Of a stretch of DNA of 64,000 bases, positions 50,930 through 58,760 are shown piece after piece. Within the stretch, counting starts at the first letter, position 1. Every line of letters begins with the position of its first letter. Under the pieces are notes generated by a model. The model saw only the letters and a program-made list of their open reading frames with translations, was not told the DNA's origin and did not search any database. The DNA lies in contig JAFQHP010000009.1 in NCBI GenBank assembly GCA_017397895.1, positions 62,001 through 126,000 on the forward strand. Direction: 5' to 3'. Position numbers and translations under genes: made by a program. The DNA is from Clostridia bacterium (GTDB lineage Bacteria > Bacillota > Clostridia > Christensenellales > Aristaeellaceae).

Positions 50930-51481
50930 GTGCTTCCCCTTCCCCTTTTATTGCTGGCCATCGACAATGATTCCGACCGGACCTTTATGGAAAATATTTA
51001 TGCTCAGTACGGCAAACTGATGTACCATCAGGCCAGGCTGATCTGCCGCAGCGACGCCGACGCGCAGGATACCGTCAGCGACGCTTTATTGGCGTTGATC
51101 AAAAAAATTTCCCTTTTGCGGGAGATGCCATGTAACAAATTGAAAAGCTACATCGTCATTACAGTGAAGCACCTGGCCATTGACCGCTACCGCAGGCTGA
51201 AAAAGGAAGACGTTTCCTGGGACGAAGAGGGCATTGACAGCGTGGACGACACCCTGCCGGACGCCCGTTTGATGGAGAATGCCGGTATGGAAGGCATCAA
51301 AGAAGCCATCCTTTCCCTGCCCGAAAGGGAAAAGGACGTGCTGATGATGCGCTATTTCCGCAGCCTTTCGGAGGAAGAAATTGCAACCAGCTGGCAAGTG
51401 CGCCCGGTGACGGTGCGGGTAACGCTGAGCCGTGCCCGGCAGCACCTGAAAACGCTGCTGCAGGAAAGGAGGGATGGGTAA
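50930..51481 (+). CDS. RNA polymerase ECF-like sigma factor
   Basis: A 183-residue sigma-70 family protein. Region 2 shows MYHQARLICRSDADAQDTVSDALLALI and NKLKSYIVITVKHLAIDRYRR. Region 4 shows LPEREKDVLMMRYFRSLSEEEIATSWQVRPVTVRVTLSRARQHL, a clear HTH. The GTG start follows AAAGGAGG. It overlaps the next gene by one base (TAATG), which is a membrane protein with an anti-sigma-like layout. The pair probably senses the envelope. The downstream SH3-like and VanY genes fit a wall-linked regulon. Confidence 0.9.
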   Translation: MLPLPLLLLAIDNDSDRTFMENIYAQYGKLMYHQARLICRSDADAQDTVSDALLALIKKISLLREMPCNKLKSYIVITVKHLAIDRYRRLKKEDVSWDEEGIDSVDDTLPDARLMENAGMEGIKEAILSLPEREKDVLMMRYFRSLSEEEIATSWQVRPVTVRVTLSRARQHLKTLLQERRDG

Positions 51482-52338
51482 TGCGAAAGGAAGAACAGCT
51501 GCTTCAGCGGGCACTGGAATCCATTGCCTGGGAGGAAGCAAGGCAAACGGAGCTGGGCATGACTTTTTCCGATATGCAAAAGGCCAAAGCCATGCAGGAC
51601 GCCCACAAAAAGCAGGCCTTGTCCCTCATCCGCCGCCACACCCGTACCTTCTCCCCCCTGCCCCTTCTGCGCACAGCCGCCATCCTTGCGGTCATTGTGG
51701 GCGGCGTGCTGCTGCTGCGCCCCGTTTCGGACCCTCGATTGCCCCTGCAAACCGCAACGGCCATCCCCCTGCAGCCCTATTTCTCCGCTTCCCCACTGCC
51801 TGCTACCCCATCGCCCATCGTGCACACCCCACTCCCCACTTCGACGCCCGTTTACACCCAGGAGCCAACCACTTCACCCACCCTGTCGCCAGTTGTCGCC
51901 ATTTCTGCAACACCTTCGCCCACTATTGCACCACTTCCAACGAACGCTCCCGCCCCTTCGCCCACCCTTTCACCCACTTTGATTCCACTTTCGGCTGGGC
52001 CTGAAGGCTGGAGCGGCGCCTACTTCCCCCACCATCAGGCGGAAAGCTGGCAGATGCAGGAGGCGGAAATGGGCGAAAATTCTGCCGTACTGGACGATAA
52101 TTACGTCTTCACCGAGTACTTATCTTCCGCACCACTGCCCACCCTGGCGGCAGACATTGCATCCTACCGCTATGTATCTGTCGGTGGCGCACCCGCCCTG
52201 CTGACGGAGGACAAGGCCGGCCGCTATACCCTCACCTGGGATGTGGAAGGCCGCACCCTGTCCCTCTTTGCCCCGGACGGCCGGGAGGATACCCTGCTAC
52301 AAATTGCAAACAGCGTGGAAAAGGTGGAACTGGAATAA
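51481..52338 (+). CDS. Membrane anti-sigma-like protein with C-terminal DUF4367-like domain
   Basis: A 285-residue single-pass protein. Residues 1-55 are a basic, helical cytoplasmic part that should hold the sigma factor; no zinc-binding HxxxCxxC is seen. TM is about 60-80. Residues about 85-172 are a Pro/Ser/Thr-rich spacer (SPTLSPVVAISATPSPTI). Residues about 200-285 match the DUF4367 style (SYRYVSVGGAPALLTEDKAGRYTLTW, ending LLQIANSVEKVEL). The spacer could reach through the cell wall, making it a wall or stress sensor. Confidence 0.8.
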   Translation: MRKEEQLLQRALESIAWEEARQTELGMTFSDMQKAKAMQDAHKKQALSLIRRHTRTFSPLPLLRTAAILAVIVGGVLLLRPVSDPRLPLQTATAIPLQPYFSASPLPATPSPIVHTPLPTSTPVYTQEPTTSPTLSPVVAISATPSPTIAPLPTNAPAPSPTLSPTLIPLSAGPEGWSGAYFPHHQAESWQMQEAEMGENSAVLDDNYVFTEYLSSAPLPTLAADIASYRYVSVGGAPALLTEDKAGRYTLTWDVEGRTLSLFAPDGREDTLLQIANSVEKVELE

Positions 52339-52360
52339 CCCATCTGCGAAAGGAAACGCT

Positions 52361-53815
52361 ATGAAACGCTTGTTCATGATTTCTCTTATGCTTCTTTTCC
52401 TGCCCCTTTTCGCCCTGGCGGAAGGGGCTGATATCACCTGCGATGTGCACCCGGAGGTGAAGGAGTTTTTCTCCCAGGAAAAATTTCAAAGCCTCACCGT
52501 TACCAACTACATCGTGGCGCAAGGCACGAAAAGCGGCGATTACGCCTTTGCCATCGGCCGGAAAAATGACCAGAACCTGATTTACGGCTTTGAAAAGAAA
52601 AACGGCGTTTTTCAATACTGGCTGGTGTCCGGCACCGCCCTGCCCCGGCAGGAAGGTACCTTCTCCCTGTGGACCGAAGAGGAATGGACCTACTATTCCG
52701 CATCGGAGGGCCACAGCCAGTATGTGCGGGGGCCGGTACTGATGATTGAATGGCACGACAAAAAAGATGAGACGCAAATACTGCTCATCTATGCCAACGA
52801 AGGCGCCTCCGGCCAGTGGCGGCTGAAATATGTGAACCAGGTTTCCACCAATAAGGAAACCCCTGTTTTCTCCATGCTGGTGTATGAGGATCATCTCCAT
52901 TACCTTTCCCAGAGCGGAAAATCCCTGGGCAAGGCGGAAGGCTATGTGCAGACCAATATGCGCTATCTGAACCTATCCTCCCTGCCCGCCTCCCTCACCG
53001 CTGCGCAAAACAAGCTTTCCACCGCCCCCGCCGTTCCCTGGGGCAGTGAGCTGGTGGGCCAGGAAATTTCCTTCCCCGGCGGGCAGAAATTCCCTGTCTA
53101 TTCCGGGCCGGGTACAAATTACGTCCGGGCCGCCGGCGGCAAGGCCACCGTTTCCACCAACGACTGGATTCAGGTTTTCGGCACGGAAAACGGCTTCGCC
53201 CTCATTCAGTACGCCATCTCCGCCAACCATATGCGCTTTGGTTACATTGATGAAAAACACCTGCCTCAGGGCCATAACGTCCCCGCCCTGACGCTGGAAA
53301 ACGCTGCTGCCACCATGGTGAACCCCTGTGCCCTGACAGACGACCCGCTCTATTCCCGGCAAACCGTCCGGCAGATGGAAGGGGGCGAAGAAGTCATCTG
53401 GCTGGCCCAGCTTGGGAATGATGTGTACATCGAAACCAAGGGTGAAAACCCCCAGCGGGGTTTTGTGCATTTGGATAATGTAGCCAGGCATATTCAGGAT
53501 TTTCAGCAAACCGCCACGCTGGAAAATGACCGGTACAAATTAACCGCCATCCTCACCCTGCAGGGCGGCGAAACCCGGGTGGATATGCTGCTGGAATTTG
53601 CCCAGGGCGAAACCCATCTGCCCGACGGCTATGCTGCCCTTTGCAACCAGAAGGTATCCGCCTGGAGCGATATGCCGGGCGTGGAATCGCCTGTTATCCA
53701 TTCCTTCAGTATGCTTATTCCCGACGTGGATGAAAACACCCGTATCATTGCCCTTTGCCCCATGTACGACGGGCAATACGCCTTTGACGAAGTGATCCAG
53801 TTCATTCTGCCGTAG
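52361..53815 (+). CDS. Secreted SH3-like domain protein of unknown function
   Basis: A 484-residue exported protein. The signal peptide is residues 1-20 (FLPLFALA). After a beta-rich N-terminal domain, residues about 225-310 look like a bacterial SH3 (FPVYSGPGTNYVRAAGGKATV, GTENGFALIQYAI), a fold that often binds peptidoglycan. A second SH3-like unit may lie at 330-385. A C-terminal domain with LTLQGGETRVDMLLEF follows. It is the third gene of the sigma operon, 22 bases after the anti-sigma gene, with GAAAGGAAA as RBS. It overlaps the VanY-like gene tail to tail by 14 bases. Confidence 0.78.
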   Translation: MKRLFMISLMLLFLPLFALAEGADITCDVHPEVKEFFSQEKFQSLTVTNYIVAQGTKSGDYAFAIGRKNDQNLIYGFEKKNGVFQYWLVSGTALPRQEGTFSLWTEEEWTYYSASEGHSQYVRGPVLMIEWHDKKDETQILLIYANEGASGQWRLKYVNQVSTNKETPVFSMLVYEDHLHYLSQSGKSLGKAEGYVQTNMRYLNLSSLPASLTAAQNKLSTAPAVPWGSELVGQEISFPGGQKFPVYSGPGTNYVRAAGGKATVSTNDWIQVFGTENGFALIQYAISANHMRFGYIDEKHLPQGHNVPALTLENAAATMVNPCALTDDPLYSRQTVRQMEGGEEVIWLAQLGNDVYIETKGENPQRGFVHLDNVARHIQDFQQTATLENDRYKLTAILTLQGGETRVDMLLEFAQGETHLPDGYAALCNQKVSAWSDMPGVESPVIHSFSMLIPDVDENTRIIALCPMYDGQYAFDEVIQFILP

Positions 53816-54698
53816 CGCAAAGGATGGTGCGGCCCCGGTTATCGACAGAAAGCCGGGTGATCATCCCAAGGGGAATTTGCATTGTTTCCTCCTCCACCAG
53901 CTGCATACACAAGATCACTTGGCCGTTTCGCTCCAGCGTAACGGCCTTTTCTTTTTCCAGCATCGAAAGCATTTCCTCCAGCCCCTGCCCGGATACATGT
54001 ATCACCTTTGCCATCGGCTTTCCCACATATCTTAAGTGAATGTCCTCACAGGCGGCGCCTGCCCCTTCGTACACAAAGCCATAGCTGCCCATCTGTTCCG
54101 TCAGCCATCTGCCGGCAGCATTTCGCTGCAGGGCGTCCCGCCATCCCATCTGAAGAGTGCCTGTCAGCCGGATATCCACCGCCCAGCCCGTCTGGTGTTC
54201 GCTCTCACCGCCCTCCGGCACCAGCGCCATGGCTTCCGCCGCTTCCCTTCCCACCTTCTCATACCGCTCAACCGCCTCCTTTTGCCAGGCGTTCTGTTCC
54301 TCCCCGGTCAGCCCGCCCCGGATGATGGTAATCCCCTCCGCCAACGGGTAATCCAGTGCCATATCGCACAGGGCATAAATCACCTCCTCCCGCAGCATCA
54401 CATCCCCTTCCACCGGCAAAAAGCTTCCCACCATGCTGCGAAGGGAACACAGCTGCGCATCGGGTACAGGATGCGCAGCATCCGGCAGGGCAAAAAGATC
54501 GTCCGCCGCCGGCAGCTTTTCAATGATCACCGTTTCCGTTTCCCCCTCCGGCAGGCCTGCGTACAATCGCTCGCTTCCCTGTCCAAACAATACCCGCCTG
54601 CCCTTCGTTTCTTCAGCCTCCGGCAACAAGCTCATTCCCGCCCAGATGCCCAGGCAAAATAATAGGACAAAGCCCATCCCGGCCGTTTTCTGTTTCAT
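53802..54698 (-). CDS. M15B D,D-carboxypeptidase (VanY-like), membrane-anchored
   Basis: A 298-residue protein with an N-terminal anchor (about 8-26). The M15 site is seen as SEHQTGWAVD (H168 and D175 bind zinc) and EDIHLRYVG (E218 catalytic, H221 zinc), so the ExxH-RYVG module is complete although the usual WH is IH. It trims the terminal D-Ala of peptidoglycan stem peptides. An SGQGLEEM helix and beta region follow the catalytic domain. It converges with the sigma/anti-sigma operon and is the only gene of this unit on the minus strand. Confidence 0.85.
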   Translation of the reverse strand: MKQKTAGMGFVLLFCLGIWAGMSLLPEAEETKGRRVLFGQGSERLYAGLPEGETETVIIEKLPAADDLFALPDAAHPVPDAQLCSLRSMVGSFLPVEGDVMLREEVIYALCDMALDYPLAEGITIIRGGLTGEEQNAWQKEAVERYEKVGREAAEAMALVPEGGESEHQTGWAVDIRLTGTLQMGWRDALQRNAAGRWLTEQMGSYGFVYEGAGAACEDIHLRYVGKPMAKVIHVSGQGLEEMLSMLEKEKAVTLERNGQVILCMQLVEEETMQIPLGMITRLSVDNRGRTILCATAE

Positions 54699-54796
54699 CC
54701 CTGCATCAATACCCCTTTCTTCGTGTATAGCTTCATTCGCCAGTATTTTGCACAGAATTTTTCATTTTTATCCTTTTCTTTATCTATAAATTATTG

Positions 54797-54802
54797 TATA
54801 AT
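54797..54802 (+). promoter_or_regulatory. -10 element of the galM promoter
   Basis: TATAAT at 54797-54802, 39 bases before the galM ATG, in an AT-rich stretch. The -35 at 17 bases would be TTTTCT, a poor match. Confidence 0.5.
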
Positions 54803-54841
54803 GAATAAAGATGAAATCAACATTCGGGAGGTTATTCCGCC

Positions 54842-55891
54842 ATGAGCATTACCACAAAACCCTTTGGCGTGGACCTGATTGGCCGCACCATGACCCTCTA
54901 TACCATGAAAAACAAGCAGGGCGCTTCCGTTTCCGTGCTGGATTTCGGCGCCACGCTGGTTTCCATCATTGTGCCCGATAAGGACGGCAAGATGCAGGAA
55001 GTGAACCTGGGCTTTGATTCCTATCAGGAATATGACGAAAAGACCGGCTTCCTGGGCGCTTCCGTTGGCCGCTTTGCCAACCGCATCGGCGGTGCAAAAT
55101 TCACCCTGAACGGCGAAACCTACACCCTTTTCAAAAACGACGGCGAAAATACCCTCCACGGCGGCCGGGAAGGCTTTGACAAGAAGTGGTGGAAGGGCCA
55201 GGTGCTGGAAGGCGATACCGAAGACGCCGTTATTTTCACCTATGTTTCCCACGACGGCGAAGAAGGCTTCCCCGGCAACATGAAGGTGCAGATCACCTAC
55301 GCCTTTGACGATAACAACGCCCTCACCATCCGCTACATGGCCCTGAGCGATAAGGACACCGTGGTGAACCTGACCAACCATTCCTACTTCAATATTTCCG
55401 CCAAGCCGGACATCCGGGGCCTGTTTGTGCAGGTGAACAGCGATTATATCACAAACGTGGACAAGGGCCTCATTCCCACCGGCGAGCTTCTGCCCGTGGA
55501 CGGCACCCTGTTTGACCTGCGGGAAGGCGATTACATCGGCAACCGGCTGGACAAGATGGACGAATGCCCCCTGATGAAGGCCGTCAACGGCTATGACACC
55601 AACTTCGTCATCCGCGGCGAAGGCCTGCGGGTGGCTGCCGTGGTGAAGGACGAAGAAACCGGCCGCGTCATGACCGTAAAGACCACCGAGCCTGCCATGC
55701 AGATCTACACCGCCAACAGCATGGACCTCATCGGCCACGGCGGCGCCCATTACGGAAACTTCGCCGGCATCGCCCTGGAAACCCAGCACTATCCCGACAG
55801 CCCCAATCATCCCGAATTCCCCACCACCACCCTGAAGGCCGGCGATACCTTCCAGTCCACCACCATTTACGCTTTCTCCGTGGAAAAATAA
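54842..55891 (+). CDS. galM: Aldose 1-epimerase (mutarotase)
   Basis: A 349-residue beta-sandwich enzyme that interconverts alpha and beta anomers of hexoses. It shows VGRFANRIGGAKF, NTLHGGREGFDKKWW (catalytic His in LHGG), NLTNHSYFNI (second His in NHSYF), and a late GIALETQHYPDSPN with the catalytic Glu. The length is typical. RBS is GGGAGG. It is monocistronic, upstream of the Met-transport leader. It may support galactose or arabinose use with the polysaccharide enzymes in this window. Confidence 0.95.
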   Translation: MSITTKPFGVDLIGRTMTLYTMKNKQGASVSVLDFGATLVSIIVPDKDGKMQEVNLGFDSYQEYDEKTGFLGASVGRFANRIGGAKFTLNGETYTLFKNDGENTLHGGREGFDKKWWKGQVLEGDTEDAVIFTYVSHDGEEGFPGNMKVQITYAFDDNNALTIRYMALSDKDTVVNLTNHSYFNISAKPDIRGLFVQVNSDYITNVDKGLIPTGELLPVDGTLFDLREGDYIGNRLDKMDECPLMKAVNGYDTNFVIRGEGLRVAAVVKDEETGRVMTVKTTEPAMQIYTANSMDLIGHGGAHYGNFAGIALETQHYPDSPNHPEFPTTTLKAGDTFQSTTIYAFSVEK

Positions 55892-55940
55892 ACAGCGGCT
55901 TTTTCGAGGCACCCGGCGGCAGATATCGCCCGGCAAAGGC

Positions 55941-55969
55941 TTGACAAAGGCAGTATCTTCCGCTATAAT
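55941..55969 (+). promoter_or_regulatory. Consensus promoter of the methionine transport operon
   Basis: TTGACA (55941-55946), exactly 17 bases, TATAAT (55964-55969), both perfect. Transcription would start near 55976, giving a leader of about 200 bases. Confidence 0.9.
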
Positions 55970-56012
55970 GACGGTAATCAACCGGCAAAGTATGTGAAAG
56001 GAGGCGCGCCTC

Positions 56013-56084
56013 ATGAAAAAGACCACCATGCGAATGTTCATGTGTGCGGGCCTGAACCTGCACTGTTTGTGCTGCGCCGCTTGA
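56013..56084 (+). CDS. 23-residue Met/Cys-rich leader peptide upstream of metNIQ
   Basis: ATG at 56013, 8 bases after AAAGGAGG, and TGA at 56082-56084. The peptide contains four Met (residues 1, 6, 8, 10) and four Cys (11, 18, 20, 21), ending NLHCLCCAA. That is an extreme composition for a chance frame, and the strong RBS argues that it is translated. It is followed 18 bases later by an intrinsic terminator and then by the methionine ABC transporter genes. A ribosome-mediated attenuator sensing charged Cys-tRNA (or Met) is inferred. Confidence 0.7.
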   Translation: MKKTTMRMFMCAGLNLHCLCCAA

Positions 56085-56102
56085 AATGCAATGCGTTTAT
56101 GC

Positions 56103-56139
56103 AAGCCCGCTTCGCCAAACGTGCGTGAGCGGGCTTTTT
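56103..56139 (+). terminator. Intrinsic terminator in the metNIQ leader (attenuator)
   Basis: AAGCCCGCT (56103-56111) and AGCGGGCTT (56128-56136) form a perfect 9-bp stem with TTTTT. GCGGGC inside the leader peptide frame (56046-56051) is complementary to GCCCGC of the left arm (56105-56110), so an alternative antiterminator pairing is possible. Confidence 0.8.
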
Positions 56140-56173
56140 CCATCCAAACACTACGAAAGGAAGGGCATCTTCC

Positions 56174-57181
56174 GTGTCTGAACAGCCCATCATTCAGATC
56201 AAAAATCTGAAAAAAATCTACGCCGTGCCCGGCGGTGAAGTAGTGGCCCTGAACGGCATCAACCTCTCCATCGAAAAGGGGCAGATTTACGGCATCATCG
56301 GTATGTCCGGCGCAGGCAAATCCACCCTGATCCGCTGCATGAACAAACTGGATACCCCCACCGAGGGCCAGGTGTTCATCGGCGGCAAAAACGTGCTCAC
56401 CATGAGCAAAAAAGAGCTTTTGCAAACCCGCCGCCGCACCGCCATGATCTTCCAGCAGTTTAACCTGCTCATGCAAAAGACCGTGGCCCGCAACGTGCGC
56501 TATCCGCTGGAAATTGCGGGGGTAAACGAAGAAAAGGCTAACAAGCGGGTGACGGAACTGCTTCGCATTGTGGGCCTGGAAGAAAAGGCCAACGCCTTCC
56601 CCGCACAGCTTTCCGGCGGCCAGAAGCAGCGCGTGGCCATCGCCAGGGCCCTGGCCAGCGACCCGGATGTGCTCCTTTGCGACGAGGCCACCTCCGCCCT
56701 GGACCCCATGACCACCCAGTCCATCCTCTCCCTTTTGCAGAAGATCAACCAGGAAATGGGCATCACCGTGGTGCTCATCACCCATGAAATGGCGGTAATC
56801 CGCCAGATCTGCACCCGGGTGGCCATCCTGGACGGGGGGAAGCTGGTGGAAGAAGGCAGCGTGGACGATGTGTTCATGCACACCAAGTCCGCCGCCGGCC
56901 GCCGGCTGTTCGGCATCCTGCCCGAGCAGGAAGAAATTCCCCAGCAGGCTGCGCTTCGCATCGTCTTTGACGCCAGCGCCGCCGGCCAGCCCATGATCAG
57001 CAAATTGATCAAGGACATGGATATGGACATCAACATCCTTTCCGCCGATATCCGCCAGCTCAACGGCAAGTCCTTCGGACAGATGATGATCGCCCGGCCG
57101 GATAGCCCGGTGGACGTAAAGCGCGTGATGGATTATTTGCGGAATGAAGGACTGACGGTAGAGGAGGTGCATGCATCGTGA
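56174..57181 (+). CDS. metN: Methionine ABC transporter ATP-binding protein
   Basis: A 335-residue ATPase of the D/L-methionine (and related sulfur compound) importer. Walker A is GMSGAGKST, the Q-loop is IFQQFNLL, the signature is LSGGQKQRV, Walker B is LLCDEATSALDP and the switch is ITHEM. Residues about 258-335 are the NIL domain (LRIVFDASAAGQPMIS...), which binds methionine and inhibits transport when internal Met is high. It starts with GTG, with AAAGGAAGG about 11 bases upstream. Its stop overlaps metI (GTGA). Confidence 0.95.
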   Translation: MSEQPIIQIKNLKKIYAVPGGEVVALNGINLSIEKGQIYGIIGMSGAGKSTLIRCMNKLDTPTEGQVFIGGKNVLTMSKKELLQTRRRTAMIFQQFNLLMQKTVARNVRYPLEIAGVNEEKANKRVTELLRIVGLEEKANAFPAQLSGGQKQRVAIARALASDPDVLLCDEATSALDPMTTQSILSLLQKINQEMGITVVLITHEMAVIRQICTRVAILDGGKLVEEGSVDDVFMHTKSAAGRRLFGILPEQEEIPQQAALRIVFDASAAGQPMISKLIKDMDMDINILSADIRQLNGKSFGQMMIARPDSPVDVKRVMDYLRNEGLTVEEVHAS

Positions 57182-57843
57182 ACTGGAGCGAATTGATTCC
57201 TGATTTATTGGAAGCGCTGAAGGTCACCCTGATCATGACCTTTTCCAGCAGCCTCATTTCCTACCTCATCGGCCTGCCGCTGGGCGTACTGCTTGTGGTC
57301 ACCAGAAAAGGCGGCATCATGCCCGCCCCCACCTTCAATACGGTGCTGGGCGTGGTGATCAATTTCCTGCGCTCCATTCCCTTCATCATCATGCTGGCGC
57401 TGCTCTTCCCGGTTACCCGTGCTGTGGTGGGCATCGCCGTGGGCGAAACCAAGGCCATCGTGTTCCCCCTGGTGATCAGCGCCTTCCCGTATGTGGCACG
57501 CATGGTGGAAGGGAGCTTGGATGAAGTGGACCACGGCATCATTGAAGCCGCTCAGTCCATGGGCTCCACCAACTGGCAGATCATTTCCAAGGTGATGCTG
57601 CCCGAGGCTGTGCCCTCCCTCATCAACGGCGCAGCCATCTCCGTCACCACCATCCTGGCCTACACCGCCATGGCAAGCGCTGCCGGCGGCGGCGGCCTGG
57701 GCTCCATGGCCATCGTGGACGGCCTGAACGTGCGGAACTATTCCGTCATGTATTCTGCCAGCCTCCTCCTGGTTGCCCTGGTGCAAATCATCACTGTCTT
57801 CGGCAGTGGCCTTACCCACCGCCTGGACCATAAAAAACGCTAA
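57178..57843 (+). CDS. metI: Methionine ABC transporter permease
   Basis: A 221-residue membrane protein with five or six TM helices. It carries the EAA-type coupling motif seen as GIIEAAQSMGSTNWQIISKVMLPEA, followed by a late AYTAMASAAGGGGLGSMAI. It dimerises as the channel of the MetNIQ importer. The GTG start overlaps the metN stop. The length matches MetI. Confidence 0.95.
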   Translation: MNWSELIPDLLEALKVTLIMTFSSSLISYLIGLPLGVLLVVTRKGGIMPAPTFNTVLGVVINFLRSIPFIIMLALLFPVTRAVVGIAVGETKAIVFPLVISAFPYVARMVEGSLDEVDHGIIEAAQSMGSTNWQIISKVMLPEAVPSLINGAAISVTTILAYTAMASAAGGGGLGSMAIVDGLNVRNYSVMYSASLLLVALVQIITVFGSGLTHRLDHKKR

Positions 57844-57861
57844 GAAAGAAAGGTGTACAAC

Positions 57862-58701
57862 ATGAAGAAAAAGAACCTGATCATCCTGGTTGCCGTGGTT
57901 CTGATTGTGGCTGCGGTTGCGTGCGTGCTGCTGCTGAACAAGGGCGGCGAAAAGAAGAATGTTATCTCCATGATCGCCACCAAGAACCCCCATGCCGAAG
58001 TGCTGGAACTGGTGAAGGACGACCTGGCCGCCCTGGGCTATGACCTGCAGCTCACCGTGGTGACCGACTATGTGGTGGAAAACCCCGCTACCGCCGCCGG
58101 CGACGTGATGGGCAACTACTTCCAGCATATCCCCTACCTTGCCCAGTACAATGCCAGCGTATCTGAAAAGGAACAGCTGGTTGCCGTGATCGAAACCCAC
58201 TTCGAGCCCATGGCTCTCTATGCCGGCACCAAGACCGATCTTTCCGCCATCGCCGATGGTGACAAGATTGCCGTGCCCAATGACCCCGTGAACCGTAACC
58301 GCGCCCTGCTGCTGCTGCAGAATGCCGGCCTGATCAAGCTGCCCGAAGGCACCACCCTGGAAAGCCAGTGCACCCCCAGCGACATCGTGGAAAACCAGTA
58401 TAACCTGGACATCGTGGAGCTGAACGCCGAGCTAATCCCCGGCGCCCGCGCTGACGTGGCCTATGCCGTCATCAACGGCAACAACGCCACCCTGGTGAAC
58501 CTGATCCCCAACAAGGACGGCCTGTATGTGGAAGCCGCTGACAGTGAAGCTGCCAAGGCTTATGTGAACATCGTGGTTGTGAAGCCCGAAAACGCCGATG
58601 CTCAGTGGGTGAAGGACCTGCAGAAGGTGATGCACACCCAGGAAGTGTACGACCTGATCGTCAATGCCGGCTTTGCCCCCACCTTTACCGTGGCCAAGTA
58701 A
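57862..58701 (+). CDS. metQ: Methionine ABC transporter substrate-binding protein (MetQ/NlpA family)
   Basis: A 279-residue binding protein. After the N-terminal hydrophobic segment (about 5-28) the NlpA fold starts KKNVISMIATKNPHAEVLELV. YFQHIPYLAQYNA (the FQH-ligand loop), PNDPVNRNRALLLLQNAGLI and VAYAVINGNNA follow, all typical of MetQ. The leader VVLIVAAVACVLLLNKGG has one Cys but in a poor lipobox and followed by more hydrophobic residues, so it may be an uncleaved anchor instead of a lipoprotein. The ATG at 57862 follows AAAGGTG. Confidence 0.92.
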   Translation: MKKKNLIILVAVVLIVAAVACVLLLNKGGEKKNVISMIATKNPHAEVLELVKDDLAALGYDLQLTVVTDYVVENPATAAGDVMGNYFQHIPYLAQYNASVSEKEQLVAVIETHFEPMALYAGTKTDLSAIADGDKIAVPNDPVNRNRALLLLQNAGLIKLPEGTTLESQCTPSDIVENQYNLDIVELNAELIPGARADVAYAVINGNNATLVNLIPNKDGLYVEAADSEAAKAYVNIVVVKPENADAQWVKDLQKVMHTQEVYDLIVNAGFAPTFTVAK

Positions 58702-58717
58702 ACGCTGCATAAAAACG

Positions 58718-58750
58718 CCCTGCTCTCCGAAAAGGAAAGCAGGGTTTTTT
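58718..58750. terminator. Bidirectional intrinsic terminator after metQ
   Basis: CCCTGCTCTCC (58718-58728) and GGAAAGCAGGG (58734-58744) form an 11-base stem with one mismatch and a GAAAA-type loop, followed by TTTTTT. On the minus strand GCGTTTTT also follows. Confidence 0.88.
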
Positions 58751-58760
58751 GTTTGTGGTT

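Noticed and set aside
55970..56170. SAM riboswitch or T-box upstream of metN
   Set aside because: No T-box sequence or SAM-I core is visible; the leader contains a translated-looking Met/Cys-rich frame and terminator instead.
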